Source of the DNA: Bacillota bacterium
Lineage (GTDB): Bacteria > Bacillota > Bacilli > Bacillales_A > Planococcaceae
Direction of reading: 5' to 3'
Length of the DNA: 64,000 bases
Assembly: GCA_023405135.1 (NCBI GenBank)
Contig: JAEXYZ010000042.1
Span: 3,443-67,442, forward strand
Made by a program: the position numbers and the translations under genes. Each line of letters starts with the position of its first letter. Within the stretch, counting starts at the first letter, position 1. Shown here piece by piece: positions 1 to 8,425 of the stretch. The notes beneath the pieces are model-generated. The model worked only from the letters and a program-made list of their open reading frames with translations, had not been told where the DNA came from and made no database searches.

Positions 1-351
1 AATGAAGAGCGAATTCATAATGTTGAAAAACTCTCAAAAATATAGAAACAGCTACGGTTCCAATAATCGTGTATATAAACTCTCTACGACTAAATTGCCG
101 CCAGCCTATAATAAACATAGGAATATTTAAAATTAAATTCATTAGAGCTGGATCCCAATGAAGTGTAAAATATAAAATTAAGGTAATACCACTAAATCCA
201 CCCTCACCAAGTTCATTTTGCATATTAAAATGTACAAAACCGAAACTATAGATTGCAGCGCCAAGTAATATACCAAGAATATTACGTATTTTTAGTCCAA
301 ACACAAAGATGCCCCCAATCTTTAAAGAAAAAATATTTTCTTTTCTACCAT
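1..351 (-). CDS. ypjC: YitT-family membrane protein (YpjC-like), C-terminus beyond window
   Basis: Reading the minus strand from an ATG at 351 gives an open frame to the window edge that starts MVEKKIFSLKIGGIFV and contains hydrophobic segments and the stretch GEGGFSGITLILYF. That N-terminal arrangement matches the YitT family of small multi-pass membrane proteins, whose transport substrate is not established. In B. subtilis the YitT-type gene ypjC lies next to ypjD and dapB, as here, so the assignment rests on both sequence and neighbourhood. The gene is divergent from the MazG gene. The product is truncated by the window (117 codons seen of an expected 280 or so). Confidence 0.75.
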
Positions 352-435
352 TGTACTGTACGATTTATTATGTTGCATTTTTCATCTTTTGACAACTTTA
401 GGCCAAATTATTTACGATATTAGTAGGAGCGTGGT

Positions 436-777
436 ATGATGTCGAGTGATATTTCATTACAGCAATTACAGAAAAAAGTAGATAATTACATAGGTCAATT
501 TGAAGAAGGATATTTCCCCCCATTTGAATTGCTAGCAAGAATGACAGAAGAACTTGGTGAGTTATCTCGTGAAGTACAGCATGTATACGGGCAAAAAAAG
601 AAAAAATCGACAGAATCGATAAATAGTATTGAAGAAGAGTTAGGAGATTTTTTCTTCGTATTAGTCTGCTTTGCAAATGCACAAGGTATCCGACTAGATC
701 AAGCACTATTAAATGTAATTCATAAATTTGAAACAAGAGATAAAGATCGTTGGACAAGAAAGGACGAACAAGTATGA
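436..777 (+). CDS. ypjD: MazG-like nucleotide pyrophosphohydrolase (YpjD)
   Basis: A 113-residue single-domain protein of the all-alpha NTP pyrophosphohydrolase (MazG) superfamily, which hydrolyses (d)NTPs to monophosphates and pyrophosphate, possibly for nucleotide-pool cleaning. The metal-binding pattern is visible: EELGELSREV near residues 38-47 and, after a basic loop, EEELGDFFFVL near 66-76, the usual ExxE...ExxD layout. An AGGAG at 425-429 supports the ATG at 436; a second ATG follows at once. Its last codons overlap the start of dapB (ATGA), so it is the first gene of the dapB operon, as in B. subtilis. Confidence 0.88.
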   Translation: MMSSDISLQQLQKKVDNYIGQFEEGYFPPFELLARMTEELGELSREVQHVYGQKKKKSTESINSIEEELGDFFFVLVCFANAQGIRLDQALLNVIHKFETRDKDRWTRKDEQV

Positions 778-1571
778 CAATTCGAGTAGCTATCGCAGGC
801 GCAAGAGGAAAAATGGGATCAGAAGCGGTAAAAACTGTAGTAAACCGTAATGGAATGGAACTTGTTGCTGCATTAGATTATAAGCACGTTGGTGACAGCC
901 TAGCAGAGTTAGAAATGTTCCCACCTAACTTAGATGTGCCTATTTTTACAAACTTAACCCAATTAATTACTGAAACAAACCCAGATGTACTAATTGATTT
1001 AACAAATCCACATTCCGTATATGAGCATACAAAGGTAGCAATGTTACATAATGTTCGTACAGTTGTTGGTACTACTGGTTTTACAGATGAACAATTAGAA
1101 GAATTAAAAATGATTGCTAGAGAAAGTAAAATTGGCTGTATTATTGCACCGAACTTTGCAATTGGTGCAATTTTAATGATGAAATTCGCAAAAGAAGCAG
1201 CAAAATATATGCCAAATATCGAAATTATTGAATTGCATCATGACCGTAAATTAGACGCTCCATCTGGCACAGCAAAGAAAACGGCACAAATGATAGCAGA
1301 AGTGCGTGAAGAACAAAAACAAGGTCACGAATTTGAAACAGAAACAATGGTTGGCGCAAGAGGAGCAGACTTTGAAGGAATGAGAATCCACTCTGTGCGT
1401 TTACCTGGCTTAATAGCACACCAAGAAGTACTTTTTGGCGGTGACGGACAAATGCTGACAATTCGACATGATTCTTATAACCGTGAGTCATTTATGAGTG
1501 GCGTTATGTTCTGTGTAGAAACTGTTATGACATTAGAAGAACTTGTTTATGGACTAGAAAACATCCTTTAA
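774..1571 (+). CDS. dapB: 4-hydroxy-tetrahydrodipicolinate reductase
   Basis: DapB makes tetrahydrodipicolinate with NAD(P)H in the diaminopimelate/lysine pathway, which feeds the cell wall and, in spore formers, dipicolinate. The protein has the N-terminal Rossmann motif GARGKMG (residues 9-15) and the family signature HHDRKLDAPSGTA near residues 149-161, with the catalytic His-His and the substrate-binding Lys. An open frame also runs from 750, but the ATG at 774 overlaps the stop of the MazG gene, has an AAAGGA about 10 bases upstream, and gives the usual N-terminus; it yields 265 residues, a normal family length. Confidence 0.97.
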   Translation: MTIRVAIAGARGKMGSEAVKTVVNRNGMELVAALDYKHVGDSLAELEMFPPNLDVPIFTNLTQLITETNPDVLIDLTNPHSVYEHTKVAMLHNVRTVVGTTGFTDEQLEELKMIARESKIGCIIAPNFAIGAILMMKFAKEAAKYMPNIEIIELHHDRKLDAPSGTAKKTAQMIAEVREEQKQGHEFETETMVGARGADFEGMRIHSVRLPGLIAHQEVLFGGDGQMLTIRHDSYNRESFMSGVMFCVETVMTLEELVYGLENIL

Positions 1572-1586
1572 GAATGGAGATTCAAA

Positions 1587-1991
1587 ATGAAAATAGCTCT
1601 AATTGCGCATGACCGTAAAAAAGATAGTCTAGTTGAGTTTGCAATCGCATATAAAGAGATATTACGACAACATACATTGTACGCAACAGGTACAACCGGA
1701 CAACGTATTCAAGATGAAGTTGGTTTAGAAGTGACAAGATTCCGCTCAGGTCCATTAGGTGGGGATCAGCAAATTGGTTCTATGATTGCGAATAATGATA
1801 TGGATATGGTATTTTTCTTCCGCGATCCATTGACGGCGCAGCCCCACGAACCGGATGTAACGGCACTTGTTCGCTTATGTGATGTATATCATATTCCTTT
1901 AGCTACAAATATGGGAACAGCTGAAATATTACTAAAAGGATTACAAGAAGGTTTTGTTGATTGGCGATTAATTCAGGAAAGAAGAAAGTAA
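1587..1991 (+). CDS. mgsA: Methylglyoxal synthase
   Basis: MgsA converts dihydroxyacetone phosphate to methylglyoxal and phosphate, a bypass of lower glycolysis used under phosphate limitation or sugar stress. At 134 residues it is full length for Bacilli. The phosphate-binding GTTG (35-38), GDQQIG (59-64) with the catalytic Asp 60, and DPLTAQPHEPDV (80-91) with the second Asp and the active-site His are all present. It lies 15 bases after dapB with a GGAG ribosome site. Bacillithiol, made by the bshA gene just downstream, is part of methylglyoxal detoxification in B. subtilis, so the linkage makes sense. Confidence 0.96.
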   Translation: MKIALIAHDRKKDSLVEFAIAYKEILRQHTLYATGTTGQRIQDEVGLEVTRFRSGPLGGDQQIGSMIANNDMDMVFFFRDPLTAQPHEPDVTALVRLCDVYHIPLATNMGTAEILLKGLQEGFVDWRLIQERRK

Positions 1992-2175
1992 CGTAATGAG
2001 GTAAAAATTTATTTAAGCTGAATATCGTGAACTTCTGGCGAATGCTTCTTTTCGTTTTGGTAAAGAACAAAACAAAGCAAAATGAATTACAATATTTAAT
2101 TCTTCTTTCATTTTATTGGAGAGCAATAAAAGATTAGGGTATTAAATAGACTGTAAAAGAGAGGATGAACGTCGG

Positions 2176-3312
2176 ATGAGAAAGTTAAAAATTGGTATTA
2201 CTTGTTATCCAACAGTTGGTGGCTCAGGTGTTATTGCTACTGAGCTAGGTAAAATGCTGGCTGAAAGAGGTCACGAAATTCATTTCATTACCTCAAGCGT
2301 ACCATTTCGACTGAAAAAAATTTATCCGAACGTATTTTTCCACGAGGTAGAAGTAAATAATTATTCAGTATTTCAATACCCGCCATATGACATTGCATTG
2401 GCAAGTAAAATGGCGGATGTTATAAAAGATGAAAAATTAGATGTACTACATGTTCACTATGCAATACCACATGCAGTATGTGCGGTTCTTGCTCGTGAAA
2501 TGTGCGGAGAAAATATAGGGATAGTAACAACTTTACATGGTACGGATATTTCCGTTTTAGGGCAAGATTCGACACTTGCTCAAGCAATTAAATATGGTAT
2601 TGAGAAATCAGATATCGTAACAGCTGTATCAAATTCATTAAAACAACAAACTTATGACCTAATCGGTACGACAAAAGAAATAGAAACAGTTTATAATTTT
2701 GTTGATGAATCTGTTTTTAAGCCGCTTGAAATGGTTAATTTAAAAGAACAGTTTGGCATTAAAGAAAACGAACGAGTGTTAATACATGTTTCCAACTTCC
2801 GTAAAATTAAAAATTTACCTGATATTTTAAGTGTATTTAAGAAAGTAAGAGAGAAAATACCTGCGAAATTATTGCTTGTTGGTGATGGTCCTGAAAAACA
2901 TCGCGTCATGGATCAGGTGAAAATGTTATCCATTAAAGAGGAGGTTTTATTTTTAGGAAAACAGGAAAATGTCGCAGAGCTTTTCGGCATTAGCGATTTG
3001 AAATTATTACTTTCAGAAAAAGAATCATTTGGATTAGTATTATTGGAAGCGATGGCTTGTGGTGTTCCGGGTATTGGAACGAATGTTGGTGGCATTCCAG
3101 AAGTAATTGACCACGCTGTTAATGGTTATGTAGCAGAGCTAGGAGATGTTGATCAAGCAGCAGACTATGCTCTTGATTTATTGACAGATGAGGAAAAACT
3201 ATTACGTTTCCGTCAAGCGGCAATAAATACGGTTCAAACGAAATTTTTAACAAAACCGATTATTGATCATTACGAACAATTATATGAACGATTGGTGGCA
3301 TTGCGGGTATGA
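2176..3312 (+). CDS. bshA: N-acetyl-alpha-D-glucosaminyl L-malate synthase (bacillithiol synthesis)
   Basis: A 378-residue GT4 (GT-B fold) glycosyltransferase closely resembling BshA, which joins UDP-GlcNAc and L-malate in the first step of bacillithiol synthesis. The N-terminal Gly-rich loop (YPTVGGSGVIATELG, 11-25) and the retaining-transferase motif EKESFGLVLLEAM (about 280-292, the E-x7-E pattern) are visible. It overlaps cca by 4 bases. In B. subtilis the deacetylase gene bshB1 sits between mgsA and bshA; here that place is a 184-base gap (1992-2175) without a convincing gene, so the deacetylase must be encoded elsewhere. Confidence 0.93.
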   Translation: MRKLKIGITCYPTVGGSGVIATELGKMLAERGHEIHFITSSVPFRLKKIYPNVFFHEVEVNNYSVFQYPPYDIALASKMADVIKDEKLDVLHVHYAIPHAVCAVLAREMCGENIGIVTTLHGTDISVLGQDSTLAQAIKYGIEKSDIVTAVSNSLKQQTYDLIGTTKEIETVYNFVDESVFKPLEMVNLKEQFGIKENERVLIHVSNFRKIKNLPDILSVFKKVREKIPAKLLLVGDGPEKHRVMDQVKMLSIKEEVLFLGKQENVAELFGISDLKLLLSEKESFGLVLLEAMACGVPGIGTNVGGIPEVIDHAVNGYVAELGDVDQAADYALDLLTDEEKLLRFRQAAINTVQTKFLTKPIIDHYEQLYERLVALRV

Positions 3313-4493
3313 AAAAAAGTGAGGAATGGCAAGTTGCACTGCGCGTGATTGATAAAATTGAAAAAGCGGGCTTTGAGGCTTACATTGTAGGTGGGGCAGT
3401 AAGGGACCATTTATTAAATAAAAAAGTCAATGACGTCGATGTCGCAACGAGCGCATTACCTACTAAAATTAAACAAATTTTTTCATCAACGGTTGATGTA
3501 GGAATTGAACATGGCACAATTTTAGTTTTAGACGAAGGGCAGCCAATCGAAGTAACGACATTTCGAACTGAAGGTACATACATCGACTATCGAAGACCAG
3601 AAGAAGTAACATTCGTACGTAACCTGGAACAAGATTTACAACGTCGTGACTTTACGATTAATGCAATGGCTATTTCAAAAGATGGCAATATTATCGATTT
3701 GTTTGGTGGAACTGAAGATATAAAAAACCGTGTGATTCGAGCTGTAGGCGATCCTAATGTTAGATTTCGCGAAGATGCGCTACGAATGTTAAGGGCGATA
3801 CGCTTTTGTGCTCAGCTAGGCTTCTCCATTGAAGAGAAAACGATGAAGGCTATTCAAAAGGATAGTGATTTAATCGAGTTTATTGCAAGAGAGCGTATAT
3901 CAATGGAACTTTCAAAAATGTGGAAAAGTGACAATGTTTATGTTGGTTTAAAAACATTAATTGAAAGTAAACTTGCAAAATATTTATATGGTAACTTTAA
4001 AAACACGTTAAACGAATGGAAAGATTTCCATACGACAAAGTCTGAGGTAGGCTGGGCGTATTTATGCTTAACAAATCGAGAAGATATACAAGGGATATTT
4101 GATTACTACCGTTTATCAAAAAAAGAAAGAACCTTTGTGCGAAATGTTGTAAATGCATATAATAATTTGCTAAAAAAATGGACTGTAATGGATTACTTTT
4201 CAAATGATTTGTTCGTTTTAGAGACTGCCTACGATTTTGCACTTTGGCAAAAGCAAGTTCTTCCTTTCAATAGGGACCATATAGCGTCAACAAAAGCATC
4301 TTTACCAATTCAATCATTAGACCAGCTGGCAATTAATGGCAACCATCTAATGGAATGGTCGCCCAAAAAAAGAGGACCATGGATAAAAGTAGCATTAGAT
4401 GCTGCTACGATCGCTGTATTAAGTGGAGCTGTAAAAAACGAAGAAGTAATGTTGAAGGAATGGTTTTTAAATGACTTTATCAATGAAGGATGA
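3309..4493 (+). CDS. cca: CCA-adding tRNA nucleotidyltransferase
   Basis: A class II CCA-adding enzyme that builds or repairs the 3' CCA of tRNAs. The nucleotidyltransferase head shows GGAVRD (28-33) and the two metal-binding aspartates in NDVDVAT (D42, D44), followed by RRxDFTINAMA (RRDFTINAMA near 112) and the RFREDALRMLRAIRFCAQLGF region typical of the neck. Length (394) is normal. The start ATG overlaps the bshA stop and the 3' end overlaps birA by 23 bases, so bshA-cca-birA are translationally coupled as in B. subtilis. Confidence 0.95.
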   Translation: MKKSEEWQVALRVIDKIEKAGFEAYIVGGAVRDHLLNKKVNDVDVATSALPTKIKQIFSSTVDVGIEHGTILVLDEGQPIEVTTFRTEGTYIDYRRPEEVTFVRNLEQDLQRRDFTINAMAISKDGNIIDLFGGTEDIKNRVIRAVGDPNVRFREDALRMLRAIRFCAQLGFSIEEKTMKAIQKDSDLIEFIARERISMELSKMWKSDNVYVGLKTLIESKLAKYLYGNFKNTLNEWKDFHTTKSEVGWAYLCLTNREDIQGIFDYYRLSKKERTFVRNVVNAYNNLLKKWTVMDYFSNDLFVLETAYDFALWQKQVLPFNRDHIASTKASLPIQSLDQLAINGNHLMEWSPKKRGPWIKVALDAATIAVLSGAVKNEEVMLKEWFLNDFINEG

Positions 4494-5454
4494 AATATTA
4501 AAACGTTTCCTTTTTGCTAATGGAGAGGCGCTTTCAGGTCAGTATTTAGCAGAACAATTCGGTATTTCTCGAACTGCAATATGGAAGCATATGCAAACAT
4601 TGCAAGAGGAAGGCTATACATTTGATACAATAAAGAAAAAAGGTTACATTTTAACATCAAAGCCGGATAAAGTAGATCCAGCTAGAATTACTTCATATCT
4701 TTCCACAAAGCGTTTTGGTCAGTCGATTCATTATATGGAAGAGGTTACATCTACGCAAACGATCGCACATGAATTGGCTCGACAAGGGGCAGTCGATGGA
4801 ACGATTGTCATTGCTGAAACTCAAACGGCTGGTAAAGGTCGTATGGCACGTCCTTGGGAGTCAACAGAAGGTAAAGGAATTTGGATGACGTTAATCATTA
4901 AACCAGATGTATTGCCTCACCAAGCGCCACAATTTACTTTAGTAGCTGCAGTCGCAATCGTAAACGCTATGAAATCATTATATAAAAATTTCACACCATA
5001 CATTAAATGGCCAAATGACATTTTAATTAATGGGCGAAAATGTACGGGGATTTTAACGGAAATGATTGCTGAGATGGACTGTGTTCAAGCATTGCTTATT
5101 GGAATGGGCATAAATGTGAATCAACAATCAAAGGATTTTCCGGAAGAATTACAAACGATTGCAACGTCGGTTTCAATAGAAGAGCAACAGCCGATTGATC
5201 GTGCACAGCTCGTTGCTGAAATTTTAAATAATCTAGAGCGTTATTCAGATCAATATATCGAGGAAGGCTTTGCACCAATTAAGGAGTTATGGGAAGAGGC
5301 GTCTGGTACGATTGGTAAGCAAATAAAAGCAACGACCTTACGAGAGGTTATTGAGGGTAAAGCAATCGGAATAACGGATTCTGGTGTTTTAGAAATCGAG
5401 TTAGCAAATGGTGAAATTAAAAGCGTTTACTCAGCAGATATTGAAATTAAGTGA
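4471..5454 (+). CDS. birA: Biotin-protein ligase / biotin repressor
   Basis: A bifunctional BirA: residues 1-65 form a winged helix-turn-helix (LAEQFGISRTAIWKHMQTL), and the rest is the biotin ligase, with the biotinyl-AMP loop GKGRMARPW (about 121-129), KWPNDI (about 179) and a C-terminal SH3-like beta domain. It attaches biotin to carboxylases and, when charged with biotinyl-AMP, represses biotin genes. The ATG at 4471, inside cca, has an AAGGA 11 bases upstream; ATG 4483 is an alternative. A strong terminator follows the gene, closing the operon. Confidence 0.94.
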   Translation: MTLSMKDEILKRFLFANGEALSGQYLAEQFGISRTAIWKHMQTLQEEGYTFDTIKKKGYILTSKPDKVDPARITSYLSTKRFGQSIHYMEEVTSTQTIAHELARQGAVDGTIVIAETQTAGKGRMARPWESTEGKGIWMTLIIKPDVLPHQAPQFTLVAAVAIVNAMKSLYKNFTPYIKWPNDILINGRKCTGILTEMIAEMDCVQALLIGMGINVNQQSKDFPEELQTIATSVSIEEQQPIDRAQLVAEILNNLERYSDQYIEEGFAPIKELWEEASGTIGKQIKATTLREVIEGKAIGITDSGVLEIELANGEIKSVYSADIEIK

Positions 5455-5509
5455 AGCTCCAATTAGTGAAGTTATCCTTCACTTAAATGGGAGATTACGG
5501 GCAGTTAAT

Positions 5510-5545
5510 CTCTCACTTCTGTAAAATTTGAAGTGGGAGTTTTTT
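5510..5545 (+). terminator. Intrinsic terminator after birA
   Basis: Stem CTCTCACTTC (5510-5519) pairs with GAAGTGGGAG (5530-5539), one G-U pair, loop TGTAAAATTT, then six T residues. It closes the operon ending with birA. A second inverted repeat just upstream (TTAAGTGAAG / CTTCACTTAA, about 5448-5484) overlaps the birA stop. Confidence 0.85.
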
Positions 5546-5637
5546 ACTGTTATTTTTTTGTGCATAATAACTGTTCGTTCAAGTGGAATAAAAACAAAAT
5601 ATTAATCTAAAAATTACTATACGTTTTCTTCAAAACT

Positions 5638-5646
5638 TGTTATAGT
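5638..5646 (+). promoter_or_regulatory. Extended -10 element, likely promoter of the panBCD leader
   Basis: TGTTATAGT fits an extended -10 (TGN-TATAGT) for the vegetative sigma factor. No good -35 is seen at the right distance. It lies just before the structured leader, about 280 bases upstream of panB. Confidence 0.45.
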
Positions 5647-5651
5647 AGCGG

Positions 5652-5816
5652 TAGGGACAGTATCAGTAGTTGAACTGTACCGAGCAACCTTACAAACTAC
5701 TAAAAAGATCTGCCTTGATCTACAAAGACAGGGACGGAAGAAAACAACACGCGTTAAATTTGTAATTTTTCGTATGACGCTACCCTTCTGTCTTTTTTAA
5801 GCAGGAGGGTATTTTT
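5652..5816 (+). promoter_or_regulatory. Structured 5' leader with terminator upstream of panB (candidate pan RNA motif)
   Basis: The leader can form AGTAGTT (5665-5671) with AACTACT (5695-5701), or alternatively ACAGT (5657-5661) with ACTGT (5674-5678), plus a small hairpin AGATC/GATCT (5706-5721). It ends with a terminator: TACCCTTCTG (5781-5790) with CAGGAGGGTA (5802-5811), then a T-rich tract. Mutually exclusive stems followed by a terminator, ahead of a biosynthetic operon, look like attenuation. A conserved 'pan' RNA motif is known upstream of panB operons in Firmicutes; I propose but cannot confirm that this is a member, as I cannot run a covariance model. Confidence 0.55.
5781..5816 (+). 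terminator. Leader terminator / attenuator before panB
   Basis: Ten-base stem TACCCTTCTG / CAGGAGGGTA with an 11-base loop and a following ATTTTTATTTT. There is no gene between the upstream promoter and this hairpin, and panB starts 108 bases later, so its natural role is conditional termination of panBCD transcription. Confidence 0.75.
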
Positions 5817-5923
5817 ATTTTCTTTGGGGAATTCCGACATCGTTAGTTGGAAGCTGATTATGAAAAATTTCTAAAGCGTAATGAATCTTTGTTTTCTTCT
5901 TTAATTAAAAGGAGGAGAAACAG

Positions 5924-6760
5924 ATGAAAAGTACGAGTGATTTTTTGAAAATGAAGGAGCAAGAGGAAAAGATTGTCATGATTACGGCTTATGATTATCC
6001 TGCTGCAAAGTTTTCGGAAGAGTCAGGTGTCGATATGATTTTAGTCGGTGATTCATTAGGAATGGTTGTACTAGGATATGATTCCACAATGCCAGTAACC
6101 GTTGAAGATATGATACACCATGCAAAAGCTGTTCGCCGAGGGGCAAAGGATACGTTTGTTGTTGTTGACATGCCTTTTGGTTCTTACCATGGCGATGTAA
6201 ATGATACGTTAAAAATCGCTGTTAAAATGATGCAGGAAACGGGTGCAAACGCGTTAAAGGTTGAAGGTGCTGGTGAAGTGTGTGAAGCGATTAATAAGCT
6301 AACAAATGCAGGAATTCCAGTTGTTGCACATTTAGGTTTGCAGCCTCAATCAGCAGGTGTTCTAGGGGGCTATAAAGTTCAAGGGAAAACAGCTGAGCAA
6401 GCAGCAAAGTTAATGGAAGATGCAAAGGCATGTGAAGCAGCAGGAGCTTGTGCAGTTGTTTTAGAGTGTATTCCATACCAATTAACAGAAGTGGTTTCAA
6501 AAGAATTAACAATCCCAACAATTGGAATTGGGGCAGGTCCACACGCAGATGGGCAAGTGCTAGTTTTCCATGATTTATTGCGTTTCGGGAAACATCATAT
6601 TCCTAAGTTTGTGGAAGACTTCGCATTTGTCGGGGATGAAGTTGAGCGCGGTATAAAAGCGTATGCACAGGCAGTAAAAAACAGCGAGTTCCCAACAACT
6701 GCTCATAGCTTCACGATGAAGGAAGAAGAATTAGCGCAAATATACGGGGGCGTAAAATAA
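5924..6760 (+). CDS. panB: 3-methyl-2-oxobutanoate hydroxymethyltransferase
   Basis: PanB makes ketopantoate from alpha-ketoisovalerate and methylene-tetrahydrofolate, the first committed step of pantothenate (vitamin B5, CoA) synthesis. The 278-residue product has the metal-binding VGDSLGM (41-47), the YGSYHGD-like segment FGSYHGD near 87-93, and HLGLQPQS near 136. A strong AAAGGAGGAG site precedes the ATG. It is followed by panC with a one-base overlap, forming the usual Bacillus panBCD operon behind the leader described above. Confidence 0.97.
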   Translation: MKSTSDFLKMKEQEEKIVMITAYDYPAAKFSEESGVDMILVGDSLGMVVLGYDSTMPVTVEDMIHHAKAVRRGAKDTFVVVDMPFGSYHGDVNDTLKIAVKMMQETGANALKVEGAGEVCEAINKLTNAGIPVVAHLGLQPQSAGVLGGYKVQGKTAEQAAKLMEDAKACEAAGACAVVLECIPYQLTEVVSKELTIPTIGIGAGPHADGQVLVFHDLLRFGKHHIPKFVEDFAFVGDEVERGIKAYAQAVKNSEFPTTAHSFTMKEEELAQIYGGVK

Positions 6761-7623
6761 TGAGGGTCATTGCAACGATAGAACAACTAAAAGCAATTTT
6801 GAGAAATAAAAAATCGGAAGGAAAAACAATTGGGCTTGTTCCAACAATGGGTTATTTGCATGAAGGGCATTTAACGTTGGCTAATCATGCGCGGCTTGAA
6901 AATGATGTTGTTGTGATGAGTATTTTTGTAAATCCAACCCAATTTGGACCAAATGAAGATTTTGAATCGTATCCACGTGATATAGAGCGGGATATAAAAC
7001 TAGCTGAATCTGCTGGTGTAGATATTATTTTTGCACCATCGATTGCAGAAATGTATCCGACGAATGGAGGAATATCAATTCGTGCTGGAAGACAGGCAGA
7101 AATTTTATGCGGTGCTTCAAGACCGGGACATTTTGATGGTGTTCTTCAAGTTGTATCAAAATTATTTCATATAGTTGAACCGACTAGAGCTTATTTTGGT
7201 CAAAAGGATGCTCAGCAAGTAGCGATTATTCAAACCCTTGTTAGAGATTACAATTTCCCGTTAGAAATTCGAACAGTACCAATTGTTCGAGAAGAAGATG
7301 GGTTAGCGAAATCCTCTCGAAATGTTTATTTAACAGAGCAGGAGCGAAAGGAAGCACCAGCTATTTATGAGGCGTTGCTTATTGTAAAAGAACAATTTGA
7401 AGCAACTAGAAATAGTGAAGAAGCAATTGGGCTTGCAATGGAGCATATTGAAAAGAATACATCAGGAAAAATCGATTATTTGCAAATATTAGCTTATCCA
7501 GATTTAACCGCTGTTACAGATGAAACAGAACAATTCCTAATAGCGATAGCAGTTTATATTGGAAAAACGAGATTAATAGATAATATTATTTTTTCATTAA
7601 AAGGGGAAAAAGCAAATGTTTAG
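6760..7623 (+). CDS. panC: Pantothenate synthetase
   Basis: PanC condenses pantoate and beta-alanine with ATP to pantothenate. It is a nucleotidyltransferase-superfamily ligase: PTMGYLHEGHL (28-38) contains the HxGH motif, and AKSSRNVYL (about 185-193) stands for KMSKS. Length 287 is normal. The ATG overlaps the last base of the panB stop, and the gene end overlaps the panD start, so the three Pan enzymes are coupled. Confidence 0.97.
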   Translation: MRVIATIEQLKAILRNKKSEGKTIGLVPTMGYLHEGHLTLANHARLENDVVVMSIFVNPTQFGPNEDFESYPRDIERDIKLAESAGVDIIFAPSIAEMYPTNGGISIRAGRQAEILCGASRPGHFDGVLQVVSKLFHIVEPTRAYFGQKDAQQVAIIQTLVRDYNFPLEIRTVPIVREEDGLAKSSRNVYLTEQERKEAPAIYEALLIVKEQFEATRNSEEAIGLAMEHIEKNTSGKIDYLQILAYPDLTAVTDETEQFLIAIAVYIGKTRLIDNIIFSLKGEKANV

Positions 7624-7999
7624 AATGATGATGAATAGCAAAATTCACCGTGCACAAGTAACACAAGCTGACTTAAATTATGTTGGATCAATCACTATTG
7701 ATGAAGATATTCTCGATGCTGTCGGAATGTTACCAAATGAAAAAGTTCATATTGTAAATAACAATAACGGTGCCCGTTTTGAAACTTATATTATTGCTGG
7801 AGAGCGAGGAAGCGGTGTCATTTGTGTAAATGGAGCAGCAGCAAGACTTGTTCAAAAAGGGGATATCGTCATTATTATTTCCTATGTATATGTGACGAAT
7901 GAAGAAGCCGCAAATCATCAACCGACAGTCGCGATCATGGGTGAAGGGAATAGAATTAAAGAAATGATTCATTACGAACCAGAAGCAACGGTGAAATAA
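7616..7999 (+). CDS. panD: Aspartate 1-decarboxylase (proenzyme)
   Basis: PanD makes beta-alanine from aspartate for pantothenate synthesis. It is translated as a pi-protein that cleaves itself between Gly24 and Ser25, giving the pyruvoyl group on the new N-terminus; the conserved YVGSITID (22-29) is present, as is the later NGAAARL segment around residue 72-78. The 127-residue length matches B. subtilis PanD, which supports the start at 7616 (overlapping panC by 8 bases, AAAGGGGA upstream). Confidence 0.96.
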   Translation: MFRMMMNSKIHRAQVTQADLNYVGSITIDEDILDAVGMLPNEKVHIVNNNNGARFETYIIAGERGSGVICVNGAAARLVQKGDIVIIISYVYVTNEEAANHQPTVAIMGEGNRIKEMIHYEPEATVK

Positions 8000-8020
8000 A
8001 ATTGCTCTTGCTTTATTCAT

Positions 8021-8114
8021 ACAAATCCGTTACAATAAGTTTCGGTGCCAAACCAACGTAAAGTAAATACTTTACAAACAAAGCATTCATTACGACACGG
8101 ATTTGTCGGAGTGC
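8021..8114 (+). ncRNA. Unidentified structured RNA with mutually exclusive stems
   Basis: A perfect 10-base inverted repeat ACAAATCCGT (8021-8030) / ACGGATTTGT (8097-8106) encloses a perfect hairpin GTAAAGT-AAAT-ACTTTAC (8058-8075). The right arm can instead join a second hairpin: CGACA (8093-8097) with TGTCG (8104-8108), extended by GCATTC (8083-8088) with GAGTGC (8109-8114). A terminator follows directly (8123-8150). Competing stems plus terminator are what a riboswitch or attenuator would show. I did not match it to a known class. The next gene downstream is a broken DUF4184 gene 280 bases away. Confidence 0.5.
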
Positions 8115-8122
8115 TTATGTAT

Positions 8123-8150
8123 GAGCAGGGAGATGAGCCCCTGCTCTTTT
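8123..8150 (+). terminator. Intrinsic terminator downstream of panD and the structured RNA
   Basis: GAGCAGGG (8123-8130) pairs with CCCTGCTC (8139-8146), loop AGATGAGC, followed by TTTTATTTTT. It could end the panBCD transcript or act as expression platform for the structured element just before it. From 8151 to 8425 I see no supportable gene; a 110-codon frame there has no ribosome site and no protein-like composition. Confidence 0.85.
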
Positions 8151-8425
8151 ATTTTTATGAATATTTATGAAATGCTTGCTCTTTTGGAGCAGGCTTTTTT
8201 ATTTTGTGAGAAAGTAAAGCTAGTTAATCAGAATAGTTTTGATAAGCTTTACATTAATTTATTATTTTATGTTACTTCCAAAGTTTGTATAGTGAATGAG
8301 AATATTTATAGACGAAATAAAATTGCAACCGTAAAAGCATTAATTACATATACTTTTCCTAAGTCCAAATTTAACAATTTTAAAAAAAGTGTTTTTTTAA
8401 CGAACATTTCAAGGAGTGAATTTAA

